This document shows, in pieces, positions 46,401 to 58,276 of a stretch of DNA of 64,000 nucleotides. Position 1 is the first letter of the stretch; the number at the start of each line of letters is the position of its first letter. The notes beneath the pieces were generated by a model. That model had not been told where the DNA came from and ran no database searches. It was given only the letters and a program-made list of their open reading frames with translations. The DNA lies in the NCBI GenBank assembly GCA_022316685.1, contig JAKJHU010000014.1:5637001-5701000 (forward strand). Reading direction: 5' to 3'. The stretch comes from Progne subis subis (taxonomy: Eukaryota > Chordata > Aves > Passeriformes > Hirundinidae). The translations under genes were made by a program, and so were the position numbers.

Positions 46401-49400
46401 GTGACATCTGGACAACTCCAGCCATTGATGGCACTGAAGAAGTAGCCTGGGCCATACCTGTTGCAGTAATCAACTACAGACTCTCGGGTTGTAAAGAGAG
46501 CCTCCTCTCCTTTCTTTGCCTTGGCCCATTTAGAATCCAGGAGGCAATCCACGGCTTTTGAAGCTAGAGAAAAAAAATTGAATTAAAAATGCATTAAAAT
46601 GAACGTTATTTTTAACTTTTAGTCTATGTTCCTTGAACCACAATGCCCAGTCCGTTCTGATGATGTTTCACATCCTTTCAATCTTTCAAGTAAGACTGGT
46701 CACTATTCTGAAATATATTCCTCTTGACATAACACACCTTTAAATCACAGAGTGAAAAGTTTATTGCATTTACTCCAGGCTAGTGAAATTAAACTTATGG
46801 CTTCCTAATACCTAGATAAGTTCTCAAAACCAAACTGTTAACACTGGTACTTATTAGATAAAGTACTATTAATAAAAATAAAACAGCCTGTCCCACCCTC
46901 CAAGTGCAATGTGAGAAGAAACCTGAGTTCTCTGGTTTAAGGCAACCCTTACCAATAAAATAATCAACTCGGTGGCCCATCATGTTGGTGGATTTCGTTG
47001 GACAGTTGAAGCGCAAGTATTTAGCAACAGCCTTCTCTTCCTTGAATGGCTCACCAACTTCCTAGAGTGGGAAAAGTCAAAAATTATTAACACATAAGAA
47101 AATCACCCATTTGGGCTTAAAAAATCAGATATTGCAAAGTCTTCATTATTTCATGGCAATATATAAATAAAAAAGAAAATATAAAGGATGTGAAAATAGC
47201 TCAAGTCATTTTTCCTGAGAATTTTCTGTCTACATGAAGCAAAAAAGCAGCAAATCTCAAGTTAGGTGAACTGGAGGTAAGGAGAACAAACTCCTTTAGC
47301 AGATCTGTAGAAAGGGCAAACTAATGGAAGGCCTAAGAGGAAAGCAGCACAGGGGAAGCTGCTTCAGGCACACAGCTGGGATGGAAACAGTTGTGAAGCT
47401 GGGAACAAAGGAAAAAGAGAGTGAGGAATGTGTGTGTATGAAATGACAGCAATGTAGGCACTCTGACAGAACACAGAGCAGCCCAGATTTCACATGAGAA
47501 GGAGGAAACCATGTTGAAAAGAAGCTGAAAGATTTGGCTAGACAATTTCTTTGCCAACTGCACGACTACAGAATGAAACTTTAGGGTACCCTTGAGGAGA
47601 TTTTTCCAGTCTACAGAGAAGCACATTCAGGATGAAAGTGCAGCAGGAAGAAATATAAACATCAAAACCAATGTTTTATGAGAAGGGAGCCCTTAAGTCT
47701 GCACACATTCACAAATTCTGTGCTTTTACCACCTTGCAGAGAGGTAACAGAACTCTGAGATGTGTAAGGCAGAAGGATGGAGATGGGCATTTTCAGTTAT
47801 GTAAAATTAAGATCTAATATTTGCAAGCAGGGAATGGAAGAACTTTCTAATGTTCCTGCTTCACAAAAACGTATCTGGAAAAAAACATAGGTTGGGATAT
47901 TAAACTGACTTATGCCAACTTCCTCAAAATTCTTTTCCATAAATTGTTTTAATCCATAAGGTTTAATTCTCCAATCCTCCCTGCTATCTGTGGATCAGTA
48001 ACACAGAAACACCAGGAGAGCTTTCCACACTGCAGTGCCTTTTCTGTACCTGTTCCTCTCATATTGCCTGAAGAAATAGATTATCTAAACCACAAATCAG
48101 ATTGGTCATTTACAGGAATAAAAGTTTCAAAGCCTATTTAAAGACCTAATTTTCCTAAAGGTCAATAAACATATACAACCTCCATTACTGCTTTTAAGAT
48201 GTATAATCATAATATCACAAGCAGCATGTTAAATGGAAATGCAAGGTCAAATAGATGTGGTTACACCAGAATAAAAGCTTTAGATACTCAAGAGTTGTTA
48301 ATTTTCAACAGTTTGAACAGCTAAGTTTCAAAACCAACTGGTTAATGAGTGTCCTTCTAGAGGAGATTGTTGCTTTTCCTATCTGGGGAGAATTTTGAAG
48401 ACAATAATACAGACACAAGGTATCCTAATGGCAAAAAGACTCCATAATCGTTAGTTCTGAAACTTTTTTAAAGTATAAATCCTCCATATGAAAGCAGAAA
48501 TATGCTCACTCACCAGGTAGTTTCAAAAAACATGCCCAGATTAGGCCAGATGATCCTAACAGCTCTCAAATGGATATTACCTCCTTCTGCATGATCAACC
48601 CTTTTTTTTAATTTTTACATTTTAAAAATCTGTATTGAACATCAGATAAGAAAACTATTCCCTGACAGTGCATGAACGCATGTAATTTAAGTTCTGTGGT
48701 TTCAGGTCCTTTTACATGGTAGAGTTGTATCATGAAGTGATATCACAGTAACTGTAAATCAAACCAAACCACCAAACCTGGTACCAGAGTAATTGAACAG
48801 CAACAAAAGGGGCTCCAATGCACTGAAATAAAACAAGTGACTGTGTCCCACCACTGCCACATGGGATAGGGCACCAGGAGACTGGGACTGCAGGCAGCAA
48901 CGGTAAGTGAAACGCTGCTGCTCTAGTAATTCCTGTCAGCAAATGAAATTCGGAACAATTCACAGGGCAGACAGAAAAACAGACAGACAAAGTGCAGATA
49001 TTCACATCAGTGTTAATTCCTCTGCTGAAGTGTTTTTTCTCCTTCTTCCTAAAGTATTTATGATCCTGCTGGGTCATGTGATGCACTACACAGGCTGGGG
49101 CTGGCACCAGGAGATTTTTTTATTGCTCCTTTCTCTCTATTGCTTTGTCCATGAGGGATAGTTTCATAACAGCCCAAACAAAGAAAGCTTCCCAATGAGA
49201 CAGACTGCCACAGTTTAACTGAGCTCGTTCTGAGAAAGTGTCCCCTGCAATTTAATCCCCATTTTTCAACCTATCTTCATCCCTTTATTTGCAGAGCCAA
49301 GCTTCTGCTAAAATATGAAATAGATGACTGACATAAAATAATATAGTCCATCAATAAATGAAATCAATCAAAGCAATGGCAAATTTATTACCCTGGGTAC

Positions 49401-52400
49401 ATCTTTTAAAAATTGCAGTTCAACCAAATTTTGTGTTAAGTTTTAAAAGTAACCCATTTTGTCACTAGACACCATGCAAAATTTAGATATTTACAGTCCC
49501 TGGTAACTTACAAACTCTGGCCATTAAAAATAAAATCAAACCAAATTTCTTACTTGTCTAGACAGAAGAACTCCACCTACTGACAGGAACAGCAGTGCTC
49601 AGCCTAGTGACTTGCTAGAAATGCAAAGACATTTTAAATTTTTCAAAATAATTCTCAATCACAATTCTGCCCTATAGGAATTCATAAACGGACAATCAAA
49701 CCCAGGACCTTCCAGACTCATTGCAGTGAAGTCCTAATCAAATTTACCATTATCTCCCAAAGCAGAGTAGAGCACAGTCCCTTCTGGCCTTCAATGCATG
49801 GATGTAGTTCCCAGTTAATTCAACCCTAAACTGGGACTGCAGCACCAGAGAGGCCTGAACACATCACAATCAACATCTGAACAGAGACACTGAAACCTGT
49901 GTGCCCATGAGCTTCCTTCAACCCCTCAGCTCTGCCCAGGCATGACTTAGTCAGGTTTTCCTACTCCTGGAACACTCAATGGATGACAAAAGGGCAGAGC
50001 ACATTTCTGGGTTGAAAACCACTGATTTTATTCCCTCGTTGTATCACAGTTGTAAGAAGACAGGTATGACCCAAGACGGGACAATTTCCTTCCACAACCT
50101 GGTAACATAAACACGGTTTCAGGAAAATCAGAAGATAGTAAACGATGAGTGTCACTACCAAGACAAGTTATTCCATGTGCAGCCAAATGCATTACAAGGA
50201 TTTATGTTCCTCTCCTTCAAAGGGATCATCAAAATTATTTTATTTCAATGAAAGGAGTATCTCTTGATTTCTTTGCTCTTAGATTTTCAGAACACCATCC
50301 CTCAAAGCAGTCTGCTGAAGGCTAATAGTTTATACAGTTTTCAGATAAGGAAAAGAAGAAATTTATGCACATGTATCATGTGGTGCCTGTTTTTCAAGCT
50401 GCATCAGAAATGACATGGTGTCAACCCAGGTTCCATTCCACCTCTTCTCATTACAAAGACACTACAACTGCATTAGCCTTCTCTTCTCTTCTCTTCTCTT
50501 CTCTTCTCTTCTCTTCTCTTCTCTTCTCTTCTCTTCTCTTCTCTTCTCTTCTCTTCTCTTCTCTTCTCTTCTCTTCTCTTCTCTTCTCTTCTCTTCTCTT
50601 CTCTTCTCTTCTCTTCTCTTCTCTTCTCTTCTCTTCTCTTCTCTTCTCTTCTCTTCTCTTCTCTCTCCTCTCCTCTCCTCTCCTCTCCTCTCCTCTCCTC
50701 TCCTCTCCTCTCCTCTCCTCTCCTCTCCTCTCCTCTCCTCTCTCTTCTCTCTTCTCTCTTCTCTCTTCTCTCTTCTCTCTTCTCTCTTCTCTCTTCTCTC
50801 TTCTCTCTTCTCTCTTCTCTTCTCTCTTCTCTTCTCTCTTCTCTCTTCTCTCTTCTTCTCTCTTCTCTCAAAGTGCTGAGCACATCACAGCTTGGCCTGA
50901 ACTGCAGGTGTATCTTTCTCCCTTTCCTGGTGACTGTCAGGACCTCAGAGTGGATGTTCTGTGGCAGGGGACTGGGTGCTGCTGAGATAGTTGTACTTTG
51001 CCTAAAATAAGCCAAGGCGCCATACACTAAGAAAAAGCACACGAATTGGCAGGACTGGAGTGGGAAGGGGGGAAACAAACACACCAGGGTGACAGGACTT
51101 GTGTTTAGAACATCCTTGTTTTCTTCAGTGGCTAACAAACGTAAACTTGCCCAACTTCTGCACTGATGACCAGTGCAAGGGCTGCCCCAGGTCTCTTAAA
51201 AGAAACTGTGGCAGAGCCATGTGGAGAAACCAGTTTTTCTGGATTATTGTGGCCATGTGCTGGCCACAAAATATTAACTTTTCTTTACAGAAAAAGATTA
51301 GCAGATGTTTTTGAGTCCAATACATATTCTATGAAAACGTGAGTATCTGTTTTCTTCCCCCTTTCTTTTCAACCATTGCTAATTTTTTTGAGCAAACATA
51401 CAGAACTCTGTAAACATACAGAGCTCTAAAACAGATCCAAGGAGCAATGTACAGCATATTGAAGCCAAAACATACCAGCTTCAGTCCCCTTCCAACCCCA
51501 GGCCAGCTGTTTTGACTTTTTCCCTTCCCACTTCCAAAAACATAACTCAAGATTTCCAAGAGACTGATTCTTGTTTTAATGACAACTCAGGCTGCTACTT
51601 TTAATTTGCATTTTTCCACGTTTTTTTCCCCCCTGATCTTTGTTTCTTCCTCCTTTCCCAGCTGATACCACTCAGCTTTCAAAGATGTAATTTAATCATT
51701 CTCCTTTGTTATCATCTCGCTCATCTTTACTAGAATTTATGAAGAAAATAAAGCCAAATGGGCAAGCTGGACTAAAATACAGGCTACTGGAAAGCCATTG
51801 CATTGTCCTTTCTGCAGATCCCTTTCAGAGTCATTCACAGAAAACTGCAGCACAGGAGCAGCAAAGCAGCTGTTGCATTTTCCTTCCAGCAGAACCCAAA
51901 TCATGACAACTGTAGGCTACAACAGTTAATGATTAGTAGTTGTCCTTCATCAGGAGGATCTCAGAGCTTGAATCAAAGGAAAAAAGTCAACAAGGAAAGT
52001 ACCTGTCATTAACAGCACTGATGCCACCTCAGCCATTAATTTGCAGTGAGACACTGACCCCCAAACTGCCCAGGAGCTGTTATCTCTCCTTCCAGGAGCA
52101 GCATTTACGTGCATTAACATTTCCGGAGTGCAGGACACAGCAACAAGGTGCGACGCAGGCACTGTTAATTCCAGCCCAAAGATCAGCCCAAAACCTGACA
52201 CGGGCAGACTAAAACTGTGCTTGTGGAATGCAGCCAAGGTAATGAAAACTTAATGCCTGTTTAACAGTCACACTGCAGAGCTGCCAGCACGGTGCCACGT
52301 GTTACCCGGCCCAACGCCTGTCAGAGGAAACAACACTGAGCATTTGGTGGTTAAGTGAATATTTCAGGATGCATATTGGAAAAAAATATAGCTCCAAGAC

Positions 52401-54971
52401 ATGAAATAGCTTTGATCAGGTTGCTGGAGTAACAGGCATTCAAGGCATCTCCCATCTTTTGAGATGTATTTTGTCTAAAATGAAAAGATTAAACTAGCCA
52501 TTAGACAACATACGCTGTTTTTTCTGTCAGTAACACAGCAAGCAGTCTTGATTTCAGACATTAGAATCACATGGGAGCCACTGGGTGAGCAATCTGCATC
52601 CTACAGACCAGCCTCCCTTCACCACTGCATGTCTGAATTAATCTCTGTGTTGATTACAGTTAAATTACCATCAGGAATGACACTTGGAGAATTTTACCTC
52701 TGAAATATCTTTGTTGAAACTTCTCAAGTTAAAATTTTTGCAACTTTTGTAACTTTCAGAGGAAGAGCCTAAGCTATGCAACACACATTGGGCAACATGT
52801 CTTTTGATGGAAGTGCATTCCATAAAACACATCCTTCCTGCGACTGCTTCCGATGGGAAACGTGGAGCAGGCTAGACAGAACTTTGAGCTATTTTTGAGC
52901 CTTTTTTTCATGCTTACCTATCTGACCTAACTACCGCAATTCTCATCTTGATGGCAGGTATAAAATCCGCAAAAATTCATTCCACACCCAGGTTTGGTGT
53001 GCCCATGGTTTTTCTAGCTGAACTCCATTACATCAGCCTCTTCCACAAGAACCTTGCTCCTGTCAAGAACTACAGCTCTGTTTAATGGCAGCAGATATTC
53101 AGATGTCAGACTTGCGTGTAGTATGGTAAATAATCCCTTTAGGGGGCCAACATCACCTTAAATTAAGTCCACACTGCTAAAACACTTGAAGCACCTACAA
53201 ATGAAAATCCCACACTTCATTTGAAGAGAAGACACTTGCAGCATGAGCCTTAAAAACGTGATAATCATACTGCAAATATGCCAGTAAAGTTCAAAAAGCT
53301 TCAGAAAAACGAAACCCAAAACCAACTACCAAGAAAAACATGAGCTGTTTTATTCAGTGACCAATTAATGCCCCTTGGGCATTCACCAGTATCCTTTGTT
53401 CACTGTCTTGTCTTCCCATTGTTGCCGACCCACGCGAGGAACCGATGAAGATACACATTTATTTGCATAATTATATCACAAATTTAGGCCATGACCTTAA
53501 GTGTTAAAACCCAGACAACGATTTAATTACTAACAATCTGGGAAATACTGCTAACAGACTGGGAATTAAGTATATGCTTAACTGCCTGCAAGACCACAGC
53601 CTTGGGTGTTATACAAACATTAAATTATGTTTAAATTTGGTTTGACGGGTGCTATACTGAACTGTTGTCATCCTTGGAAAGGGACAACCTATAAAAATCT
53701 AAAAAAGAGAATAATTCTGTGATGTTTTGCAGTAATTCATTGAATGCTGTGATGGATAGGGCTCGTTCAACAAGATTTTGATTAATTACTCCTTGCATTT
53801 CTCCCCCTGCCTCGCTAATTTGAATTAAAGGGGAAAAAAAGGAACCTTTACAGGTACAGGCAGATCTCTGTCTTCCTAGGGGAAGGGAAAGCGGGCTGGG
53901 AAAGGGAAAGATGAGAAAGAGGGCAGTCAAGCAGAAGGGTGACATATGAAGCATGCATTGTTGATGGCTCTGTGATCTCTCCCGTGAATGTTATCTGCTC
54001 TTACAGCAGAGCAATAAACCCCAAACAAACACTATTTAGGCTGAGTGTTGATAACACATAACAGTAACGAGCGTCATGGTCACTGATATTGTAAGTACAC
54101 CCAAAACATGCAATAAAAACTCTGTAAAACTCCCTGTAAAAATTAAACTTCGACATGCCAGGCTCCCAGGTTAAGCGAAAACACTGAAGCAGCCCTCAGT
54201 TTGCCTCTCAGTGCCACCAGACAATTATCACTACATTTTAACACGATCTCAAAGCTGATTAGGTCTATTTATAGGCGTGCCTGTTTGTTTATGTTTTCCA
54301 GACACAAATTTCCTTTCCTTCCCGCATCATTTCCTGGTTGGGGCACGTTTGTTTTTAAGATGGTTTTACCATCTGTCCCACGTCTTCTGCTTGTGACCCC
54401 TGGGCCGGACACGCTGGGTGGAAGGTGCAGCTCCCGGGTGTTTTGGTGTTACCCGCACTAAGCTATTGTTCAACACCGATAACGGGGGGGGGGGGATTCT
54501 GAGTATATAACACGGCGATTAAAAACAGGGAATAGCTCCAAACGTCATACTTTGGTCATGGAGAGACGAAGAACTTCTGAGGACGCAGAGCCCAAGGGGA
54601 TGAAGCGGGGGCGCCTCTGATGTGCCGGGGGGCCCCGCCGGCCGCCCCTCAGCCCCGAAACGCTCCTACTTGAGCTCCCCCGCTCTGTTTTCACAGCTTT
54701 TACCAATTTGCTAGAAAATTCTGAAGAGAACCGGCCAGCCCGGGCTCCGGCCCCGGCCTGAGGGGCTCCCGGTGCCCCGAGATTGGGGCGCTCTCCTCCC
54801 TCACCGTGGGCCGCCGGCAGCCGCAGCCTCGCAACAGCGTCGGGCGGGAAGGCCGCGGGGGAAGCCGCTCTAAGCCCGGAGGGGGAGCCACCGGGCGGAG
54901 AGAGAGAGATAGAGAGGAGGGGGAGTCTCGGGTACCTGGACGCGCTTCCTGTGCCGCCGCCGCTCCGCCAT
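40002..54971 (-). CDS. SEC62: SEC62 preprotein translocation factor, 8 coding exons
   Basis: SEC62 is an ER-membrane partner of SEC61 and SEC63 in post-translational import of small preproteins, and a receptor for recovery ER-phagy. Coding exons in transcription order: 54971-54936, 47061-46953, 46563-46458, 45442-45232, 43591-43499, 41477-41417, 41120-41001, 40468-40002. All borders are AG/GT with matching phases, giving 400 residues (human 399). The N-terminus is [13 protein letters not shown] cytosolic winged-helix-like region with [13 protein letters not shown] and [15 protein letters not shown] follows, then a Lys/Glu-rich linker (about 100-170). TM1 is about 198-218 and TM2 about 226-257. 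The C-terminal tail is acidic and contains FEMI (about 366-369), the LC3-interacting motif. The gene looks intact. Confidence 0.97.
41001..41120 (-). CDS. SEC62: SEC62 exon 7 (TM1 end and TM2)
   Basis: The exon reads [20 protein letters not shown], then [20 protein letters not shown]. It holds the end of TM1, the short luminal loop and most of TM2. The acceptor is CCCTGCTCAG and the donor GTGAGT. The exon and the adjoining 3' intron (40860-41000) are unusually GC-rich. Confidence 0.97.
41417..41477 (-). CDS. SEC62: SEC62 exon 6 (start of TM1)
   Basis: The exon reads [20 protein letters not shown] plus one base. It begins the first membrane span. The acceptor is CTGTTGTAG and the donor GTAAGT. 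Confidence 0.96.
43122..43215 (-). mobile_element. CR1 LINE 3' fragment in SEC62 intron
   Basis: On the - strand the block reads GAGCTGACCCTGCCTGGGAC, then GGGTGGGACAGAGACTCCTG and AGGTCCCTCCAGCCCAA. This resembles the diverged CR1 3' end. The terminal octamer repeats are lost. Confidence 0.6.
43499..43591 (-). CDS. SEC62: SEC62 exon 5
   Basis: The exon reads [20 protein letters not shown], then [11 protein letters not shown], phase 0 at both ends. The acceptor is GTCCTCAG and the donor GTAAGA. Confidence 0.96.
45232..45442 (-). CDS. SEC62: SEC62 exon 4 (basic linker)
   Basis: The exon starts [20 protein letters not shown] and becomes a Lys/Glu-rich low-complexity segment ending GEKDECKK. 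The charged stretch is normal for vertebrate SEC62. The acceptor is TTTGTTTTAAG and the donor GTAAGT. Confidence 0.95.
46458..46563 (-). CDS. SEC62: SEC62 exon 3
   Basis: The exon reads [19 protein letters not shown], then [16 protein letters not shown] and two bases of Arg. The acceptor is TTTTCTCTAG and the donor GTATGG. Confidence 0.97.
46953..47061 (-). CDS. SEC62: SEC62 exon 2
   Basis: The exon reads [20 protein letters not shown], then [16 protein letters not shown] plus one base. It is nearly identical to human. The acceptor is CCCACTCTAG and the donor GTAAGG. Confidence 0.97.
50477..50869 (+). repeat. Compound polypyrimidine microsatellite
   Basis: Uninterrupted C/T on the + strand: CTCTT pentamers (about 50478-50662), then TCCTC pentamers (about 50665-50740), then a 7-bp CTCTCTT unit with slips to 50869. 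Because SEC62 is on the - strand, its pre-mRNA carries the purine strand here. Confidence 0.97.
54484..54495 (+). repeat. G12 homopolymer
   Basis: Twelve consecutive G residues just inside SEC62 intron 1, next to the CpG island. Confidence 0.9.
54936..54971 (-). CDS. SEC62: SEC62 exon 1 (start codon)
   Basis: Twelve codons, [12 protein letters not shown], followed by the donor GTACCC. The ATG at 54969-54971 has A at -3 and G at +4. It lies inside the CpG island and forms part of a YY1-like ATGGCGG motif. Confidence 0.93.
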
Positions 54972-55016
54972 GTTGTCCCCGTCCGCTCCGCCGGTGACGC
55001 GCGCGGGGGGCGGCGG

Positions 55017-55028
55017 CCTCGCGAGAGG
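55017..55028. promoter_or_regulatory. SEC62: CGCG element (BANP-type motif)
   Basis: CCTCGCGAGAGG is a 12-bp palindrome centred on CGCG, about 50 bp upstream of the SEC62 start codon. This motif class is strongly associated with CpG-island housekeeping promoters. Confidence 0.55.
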
Positions 55029-55090
55029 CGGCGGGAGCGGGCGGAGGGGCGGGGAGGGGGCGCGCCCGCAGCGCCTCCGCCCATCGCCGC

Positions 55091-55340
55091 CCCTCAGCGC
55101 CTCAGAGACCCGCCTCTGTCCGTCACCGTCCCCTGTCCGTCCCTCGGCGCCTCAGAGACCTGCCTCGGTCCCTCACCGTGCCAGCTCTGTTCCTCAGTAC
55201 CTCAGAGACCCGCCTTGGTCCCTCATTGTCCGTTCTCCGTCCCTCAGCACCTCAGAGACCCGCCTCAGTCCCTCACCGTCCCCTCTCCGTCCCTCAGCGC
55301 CTCAGCGACCCGGCTTGGTCCTTCACCCCTCCGTCTCAAT
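55091..55340 (+). repeat. 50-bp minisatellite, five copies
   Basis: Five consecutive units of exactly 50 bp start at 55091, 55141, 55191, 55241 and 55291. Each is built on CCTCAGCGCCTCAGAGACCC, then CGCCTCGGTCCCTCACCGTC and CCCTCTCCGT. Internal divergence is low to moderate. Decayed pieces of the same motif continue to about 55530. Frames across it (Ser/Pro/Arg-rich) are not genes. Confidence 0.92.
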
Positions 55341-55540
55341 TCCCCACTGTCCCGTCTCCGCCTCTGAACGCCTCATCCCGCCTCAGCGCCTCGGTCCATC
55401 ACGGCCTCGCAGCGCCCTGCCTCGGTCCCTCAGTCCCCCTCATCCCGCCTTGGTTCCTCATTGCCTTCATCCCGCCTCAGCCCCCCCACCACCTCCCTCA
55501 GACCCTCACCGATCTCCCCTCACCGCCCTCCCTTCACAGA

Positions 55541-55885
55541 CTCACAGGATTGTTAGAGCCGGAAGGGAGCTCTGGAGATCATCCAGTCCAATTCCCCTGA
55601 CAAGGTACGGTCACCCAGAGCGGGTGACAACAGGAACGTGTCCAGGTGAGTTTGGAATGTCTCTACAGAGGGAGACTCCACAAACTACCTGGACGGCCTG
55701 TTCGAGGGCTCTGCCACCCTCAATGTGAAAAAATTAATCCTCGCGTTGAGGTGGAACTCCTCGTGTTTTACTTCATGGCCATTGCTCCTTGTCCTGTCAC
55801 AGGGCACCACTGAAAGCCCCTCAGCCCCTCTCCCCTCTCAGCCCTAGACCGGCCCTTCACCTTTCTCCAATTCTGGCTGTAAAAG
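55541..55885 (-). mobile_element. CR1 LINE 3' fragment
   Basis: In + orientation it begins ACTCACAGGATTGTTAGAGC, followed by GGAGATCATCCAGTCCAAT, GGGAGACTCCACAAACTACC and CTTCATGGCCATTGCTCCTT. That is the reverse complement of the CR1 3' region. It is diverged and lies 0.6 kb upstream of SEC62. Confidence 0.85.
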
Positions 55886-58201
55886 TCTGTATTTAAGTTT
55901 TGACACACTGAAATAGCATGTAAGGCCTTAAAGATGCTCAATGCAGCATCTTTGTTAACTGGAGCTTATTTAAACAGACTCATTTCTCAGACCTCATATA
56001 CTTACAGAATTAGATTCAGAAAGCAACCTATATAAAGCAGAAGGGCCATTTCCCAGAGGTTGTCCCACATACTTGTGCTATGAGGTCACTGGAGTTAGCA
56101 AAGCGTATAATCATTTATTCTGGCTCTGTGTTTCCAAACCCCACCCTGGCACTTTGTAAAAGTATGTGCAGCGCTGCATCGTCTTGTCCAGTCCCCTCAA
56201 ATCTTGCTGCCCCTTAATGTTCCTATGATTTGGAATTCTCAGATTGAAAACTAGGCAGTTAAAAACGTAAAAATGCTTCCAACAGCATGTTTGCCCCTCA
56301 GTTTCAGTGACAGCTTTTGTGTGCTTTCTGGTACGACATCTTTTTCTGTTGAATGTTTTCCTTTTGCTGTTGCTGGGCAGAAAATCTATACAAGTTACAA
56401 ATTAAGCTGACTGACTGCAGAGTGAGTGAACTAGAAAACTGTAATTCAAAAGATGAACTTCTGGGTAGAGGGAATTGAAGTTTTTATGGCCACAATAAAA
56501 CAATGCCTCATAAAAAGCAGGCAGACTGCATTTATTAAAGAATACATGCTTTAAGTTGGCAGTAATTTTAACAGTTATTTCATGTGCTTGACTTACAGTA
56601 ACATAAAAGCACATCTGACATGGGGGCTTTGTTGCAGATGAAGTTTCAGCCATCTGTAACTTACAGATTGCTAATAATACACGATGACTGCAGTAAGGGC
56701 TTTGACACAGGGCAGCTCTGACCCCTCTGTTCTCCCTGCACAGGCACAAGCTGAGCTGCAGCTGTGAAACTCTCCCTGCTCCATGGGAGATACACTCTGG
56801 CCTCCTCCTGAAGGGTGCAACCACCTCCTGATGGGTCATCACCCCTCACACTTCTACTTCTGGGCACTTTCAAGGTCTGAGGTCTTACTCCTCTATGCCC
56901 TCTATCTCTTTGAATCTATTGCTGATTCACAAACCCACCTTTAATGCTCAGCTCTTCATTTTGCAGGGGTTTTTTTGGCATGGTATGTTATCTGCAGTAC
57001 ATCAAGCTATTTGCTGCCAGAAAAGCACCTTGGATATCTGGTTAATGTCTTTTTTTTTTGTTTGTTTTTGTTTTTCCTTAAAGAAATTTTAATTCATCTT
57101 TGTGAAACACTAAATTGCAGAGCCCTTCCCAGGACAGCTGGGCATGGAGCAGCACAGGGAGAAAACCCAGCACTTCAAGCAGATCTCTAAGGAAGGACTG
57201 AGGGATGGAAAATGGCCAAGGGAATGTGTAAGGTGCTGGAGTACAGAGCCAGCTGTACTGAGTCGCACATGGAACAAGTTTATTCTCAGTCAGCAGAATG
57301 GCAGAGCAGGAGAGAAGCAAGTGGCTGAATTCCAGGAAAGCCATGGAGTGGAAGTGAAGGTTCAAACAGCTTGTATTTAAGGTTAGTGTCTGTCAGCCGT
57401 GGGGCAGGCTGCAAACAGGAGCATTGCAGAACCAGGCAGTGAAGACACAGCCCATGAGGGGCCAACTGCTATTGTGATTATTGTAGGTCCAGAATTACTG
57501 TTGAGAAGGATGTTGCATACAAGTGGAGTGGTTTCCTCTTTCAACTGAAGCCAAACCAAAAGCATTTCATTTACTTCTTTTCCCTCTTCTTTACCCCAGC
57601 TGTGCGATCTAATACAGCAGTATGGATGCTGAAAGCTTGGCTCAAAAACCAGCTGGATGCATTGATAGAACAAAAACAAATCATGAGCTACCATTAAATA
57701 TAGACATCACCTCTGTTTGTCTGTGAGATAGGACCCTGGAAATAAAGGAATTATCCTGAATTTATTACTGCTTTGTTCTTGTGCTCTGATTTAGGGATCT
57801 TCTCTTGGCCCCTGGGGCAGGACACTGACTTAGGTGGTATTTTACTCTTTGTGGTACATATTTTCTTATACCTTTATATTCACTTATTCCTGTTGATTTA
57901 TTGGCCTTTGTGCTATATGTGATTGCTTTGGGTTCAATCATCCTGGATCCACAAAATGCTGTGAGGTTACCAGAGCTACACCAAAAAGACAAGGCCACGT
58001 GCTGGCAATGGAATTACTGGCAAACATGTCACTAATTACCTGAGGAGTCACAGGGCCTTCTGCAAAACTGGAGAGACACTCAAAGTCAAAGCAAGTATCA
58101 GTTCTGAACAAACAAGCTTGAAAGAAGCTTTTCTTCTGGACACACAGATAATCCTTCTGGATCTGGGGGGAGGAAAGAATACACACCACTTCACAGGAAG
58201 G

Positions 58202-58276
58202 CAGGAAGGAAGGAAGGAAGGAAGGAAGGAAGGAAGGAAGGAGGGAAGGAAGGAAAGAAGGGGGGAAGGAAGGAAG
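58202..58276 (+). repeat. (GGAA)n microsatellite
   Basis: About 75 bp of GGAA/AGGA units with a few G-rich interruptions. Purine-only except near its edges. Confidence 0.95.

Larger units (their letters stand above)
47062..54935 (-). other. SEC62: SEC62 intron 1 (7.9 kb)
   Basis: The largest intron in the window. It contains a 393-nt pyrimidine tract (50477-50869) and a G12 run (54484-54495). No exon-like block or RNA gene was recognised in the remainder. Confidence 0.85.
54550..55090 (-). promoter_or_regulatory. SEC62: CpG island and promoter of SEC62
   Basis: Dense CpG and GC boxes surround the SEC62 first exon. A CTCGCGAGA element (55018-55026) matches the BANP/CGCG-element consensus in nine of ten positions as CCTCGCGAGA. 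The ATG overlaps a YY1-like ATGGCGG. There is no TATA box, as is typical of a housekeeping gene. The transcription start should be a little above 54971. Confidence 0.8.

Noticed and set aside
50365..51138. Long Leu/Phe/Ser and Arg/Glu/Lys frames on both strands
   Set aside because: They are translations of the pyrimidine microsatellite.
54545..55728. Several 140-250 codon frames over the SEC62 promoter
   Set aside because: They arise from the CpG island and the 50-bp minisatellite, both stop-poor; no conserved protein features.
57938..58189. 83-codon - strand frame that might have been a SAMD7 exon
   Set aside because: It lies downstream of the SAMD7 stop codon and shows no SAM or SAMD7 features.
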